From positions 496,001 to 560,000 of the forward strand of contig NZ_QJTE01000001.1 of NCBI RefSeq assembly GCF_003217255.1: 64,000 bases of DNA, in the 5' to 3' direction. Numbering within the stretch: the stretch's first letter is position 1; each line of letters opens with the position of its first letter. A program made the translations under genes and the position numbers. Below the pieces are notes generated by a model that worked only from the letters and a program-made list of their open reading frames with translations, did not search any database and had not been told where the DNA came from. This document shows, piece after piece, positions 63,295-64,000 of this stretch. This DNA comes from Pseudoroseicyclus aestuarii (GTDB lineage Bacteria; Pseudomonadota; Alphaproteobacteria; Rhodobacterales; Rhodobacteraceae).

Positions 63295-64000
63295 TTAACC
63301 GACGAAGGCCTTTTCCACAACGAATTCCGCCGGGTCCGAATTCGCCCCCTCGCGCAGCCCCGCCTGCTCGAGCAGCGCCTTGATGTCGAGGTTGAAGGCC
63401 AGCGAGCCGCAGACCATGGCGCGATCCTCCTCCGGGTTCAGCGCCGGCACGCCCAGGTCCGAGAACAGCGAGCCGTCCTCGATCCGCGTGGTGATGCGGC
63501 CCATCGTCCCGCTCTGCTCGCGCGTGGTGGTGGGGTAGTAGCGCAGCTTGCCGAGGGCTTCGACGCCCAGCAGCTCCTCGAGCATCTCGTCGGACTTGAT
63601 GCTCTCCACCAGCTCGCGGCTGTAGGTCAGCTCATCCACGTCGCGGCAGGTATGGGTGACGATGATCTCGTCGAACTTCTCGAAGGTCTCGGGATCGCGC
63701 AGCAGCGAAGCAAAGGGGGCAAAGCCCGTCCCGGTCGAGAACAGCCACAGCCGCTTGCCCGGCAGCAGGGCGTCGTGCACCAGCGTACCCACGGGCTTGG
63801 GGCGCAGGATGATCTGGTCGCCCGGCTGCACATGCTGCAGCTTGCTGGTCAGCGGGCCGTCCTGCACCTTGATCGAGTAGAACTCCAGCTCCTCGTCCCA
63901 GGCGGGGGAGGCGATGGAATAGGCGCGCAGCAGCGGCTTGCCGTTCTCGCCCATCAGCCCGATCATCACGAATTCGCCCGAGCGAAAGCGCAGGCTCTGC
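63295..64000 (-). CDS. fpr: ferredoxin-NADP+ reductase, C-terminal part
   Basis: The 3' portion (about 234 residues) of a bacterial FNR; the gene begins beyond the right edge and the frame is open to base 64000. FAD-binding RAYSIASP, the NADP-binding GTGFAPFASLLRD, THTCRDVDELTY and the subfamily-typical end EFVVEKAFVG are visible. It exchanges electrons between NADPH and ferredoxin or flavodoxin and often protects against oxidative stress. It lies 93 bases upstream of infC on the same strand. Confidence 0.95.
   Translation of the reverse strand, partial: QSLRFRSGEFVMIGLMGENGKPLLRAYSIASPAWDEELEFYSIKVQDGPLTSKLQHVQPGDQIILRPKPVGTLVHDALLPGKRLWLFSTGTGFAPFASLLRDPETFEKFDEIIVTHTCRDVDELTYSRELVESIKSDEMLEELLGVEALGKLRYYPTTTREQSGTMGRITTRIEDGSLFSDLGVPALNPEEDRAMVCGSLAFNLDIKALLEQAGLREGANSDPAEFVVEKAFVG

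Overview
The window reads as a stretch of chromosome from a high-GC alphaproteobacterium of the Rhodobacterales (Rhodobacter/Paracoccus/Roseobacter relatives). The evidence is several small families I associate with that order (DUF6476-like, DUF6324-like, a VPxPA C-terminal sorting signal), a tRNA-His without an encoded G-1, an alphaproteobacterial-type RpoH, the helicase / S4 protein / FdxA / CarD cluster, and the radA-cvpA-purF order. Coding density is very high, with many 4-bp ATGA or GTGA overlaps. No gene-free stretch exceeds about 260 bases. I see no prophage, insertion sequence, CRISPR array, rRNA operon or plasmid function.

Layout. 1-5.9 kb: the end of an AsmA-like envelope protein, queA, an MFS transporter with a TTG start, a DUF924 protein and lipoamide dehydrogenase. 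6-11.4 kb: a secreted DUF4394 protein, a DUF3140 protein divergent from uvrA, a small DUF6324-like protein, tRNA-His and clpS. 11.4-15.8 kb: a SitABCD-type Mn/Fe ABC transporter divergent from a ZinT-like zinc protein, with two different metalloregulator-like operators between them. 15.9-20.1 kb: a DUF6476 protein and a pseudouridine synthase with overlapping head-to-head starts, rpoH, and two oxidoreductases. 20.2-22.5 kb: a GNAT gene interrupted by an in-frame amber codon, then pepF. 22.6-26.5 kb: a YehZYXW-type betaine ABC operon. 26.5-31.5 kb: a coupled exonuclease - ATP-dependent DNA ligase - membrane EEP phosphohydrolase operon, a lipase-like hydrolase and an SCP2 protein. 31.5-36.8 kb: a TPR protein, a SUV3-like helicase, an S4 protein, fdxA and carD. 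36.9-46.4 kb: purD, xseA, ftsY, yciB, bioY and several small proteins. 46.5-55.4 kb: purF, cvpA, radA, alr and dnaB, with a VOC protein and a coiled-coil membrane protein / ClpP-like protease pair inserted between alr and dnaB. 55.6-64 kb: pyrE and pyrC, an unknown conserved protein, an OmpA-family protein with a long Ala/Glu/Pro region, an IsdG-like monooxygenase, an XdhC-like protein, infC with an AUA start, and the end of fpr.

How the genes fit together. Most are housekeeping: DNA repair and replication (uvrA, xseA, radA, dnaB, ligase/exonuclease), purine and pyrimidine synthesis (purD, purF, pyrC, pyrE), stress and quality control (rpoH, clpS, carD), metal and osmolyte uptake, and redox carriers (lpd, fdxA, fpr). 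I found no cassette that looks like a new defence or biosynthetic system. The least explained items are a four-copy dispersed element (core GGGATATTTTCAAAGAGAAGA) sitting in intergenic gaps, the translationally coupled coiled-coil membrane protein / ClpP-like protease pair, the ligase operon that carries an EEP enzyme instead of the usual Lhr helicase, and the regulatory details at sit/zinT, uvrA and infC.
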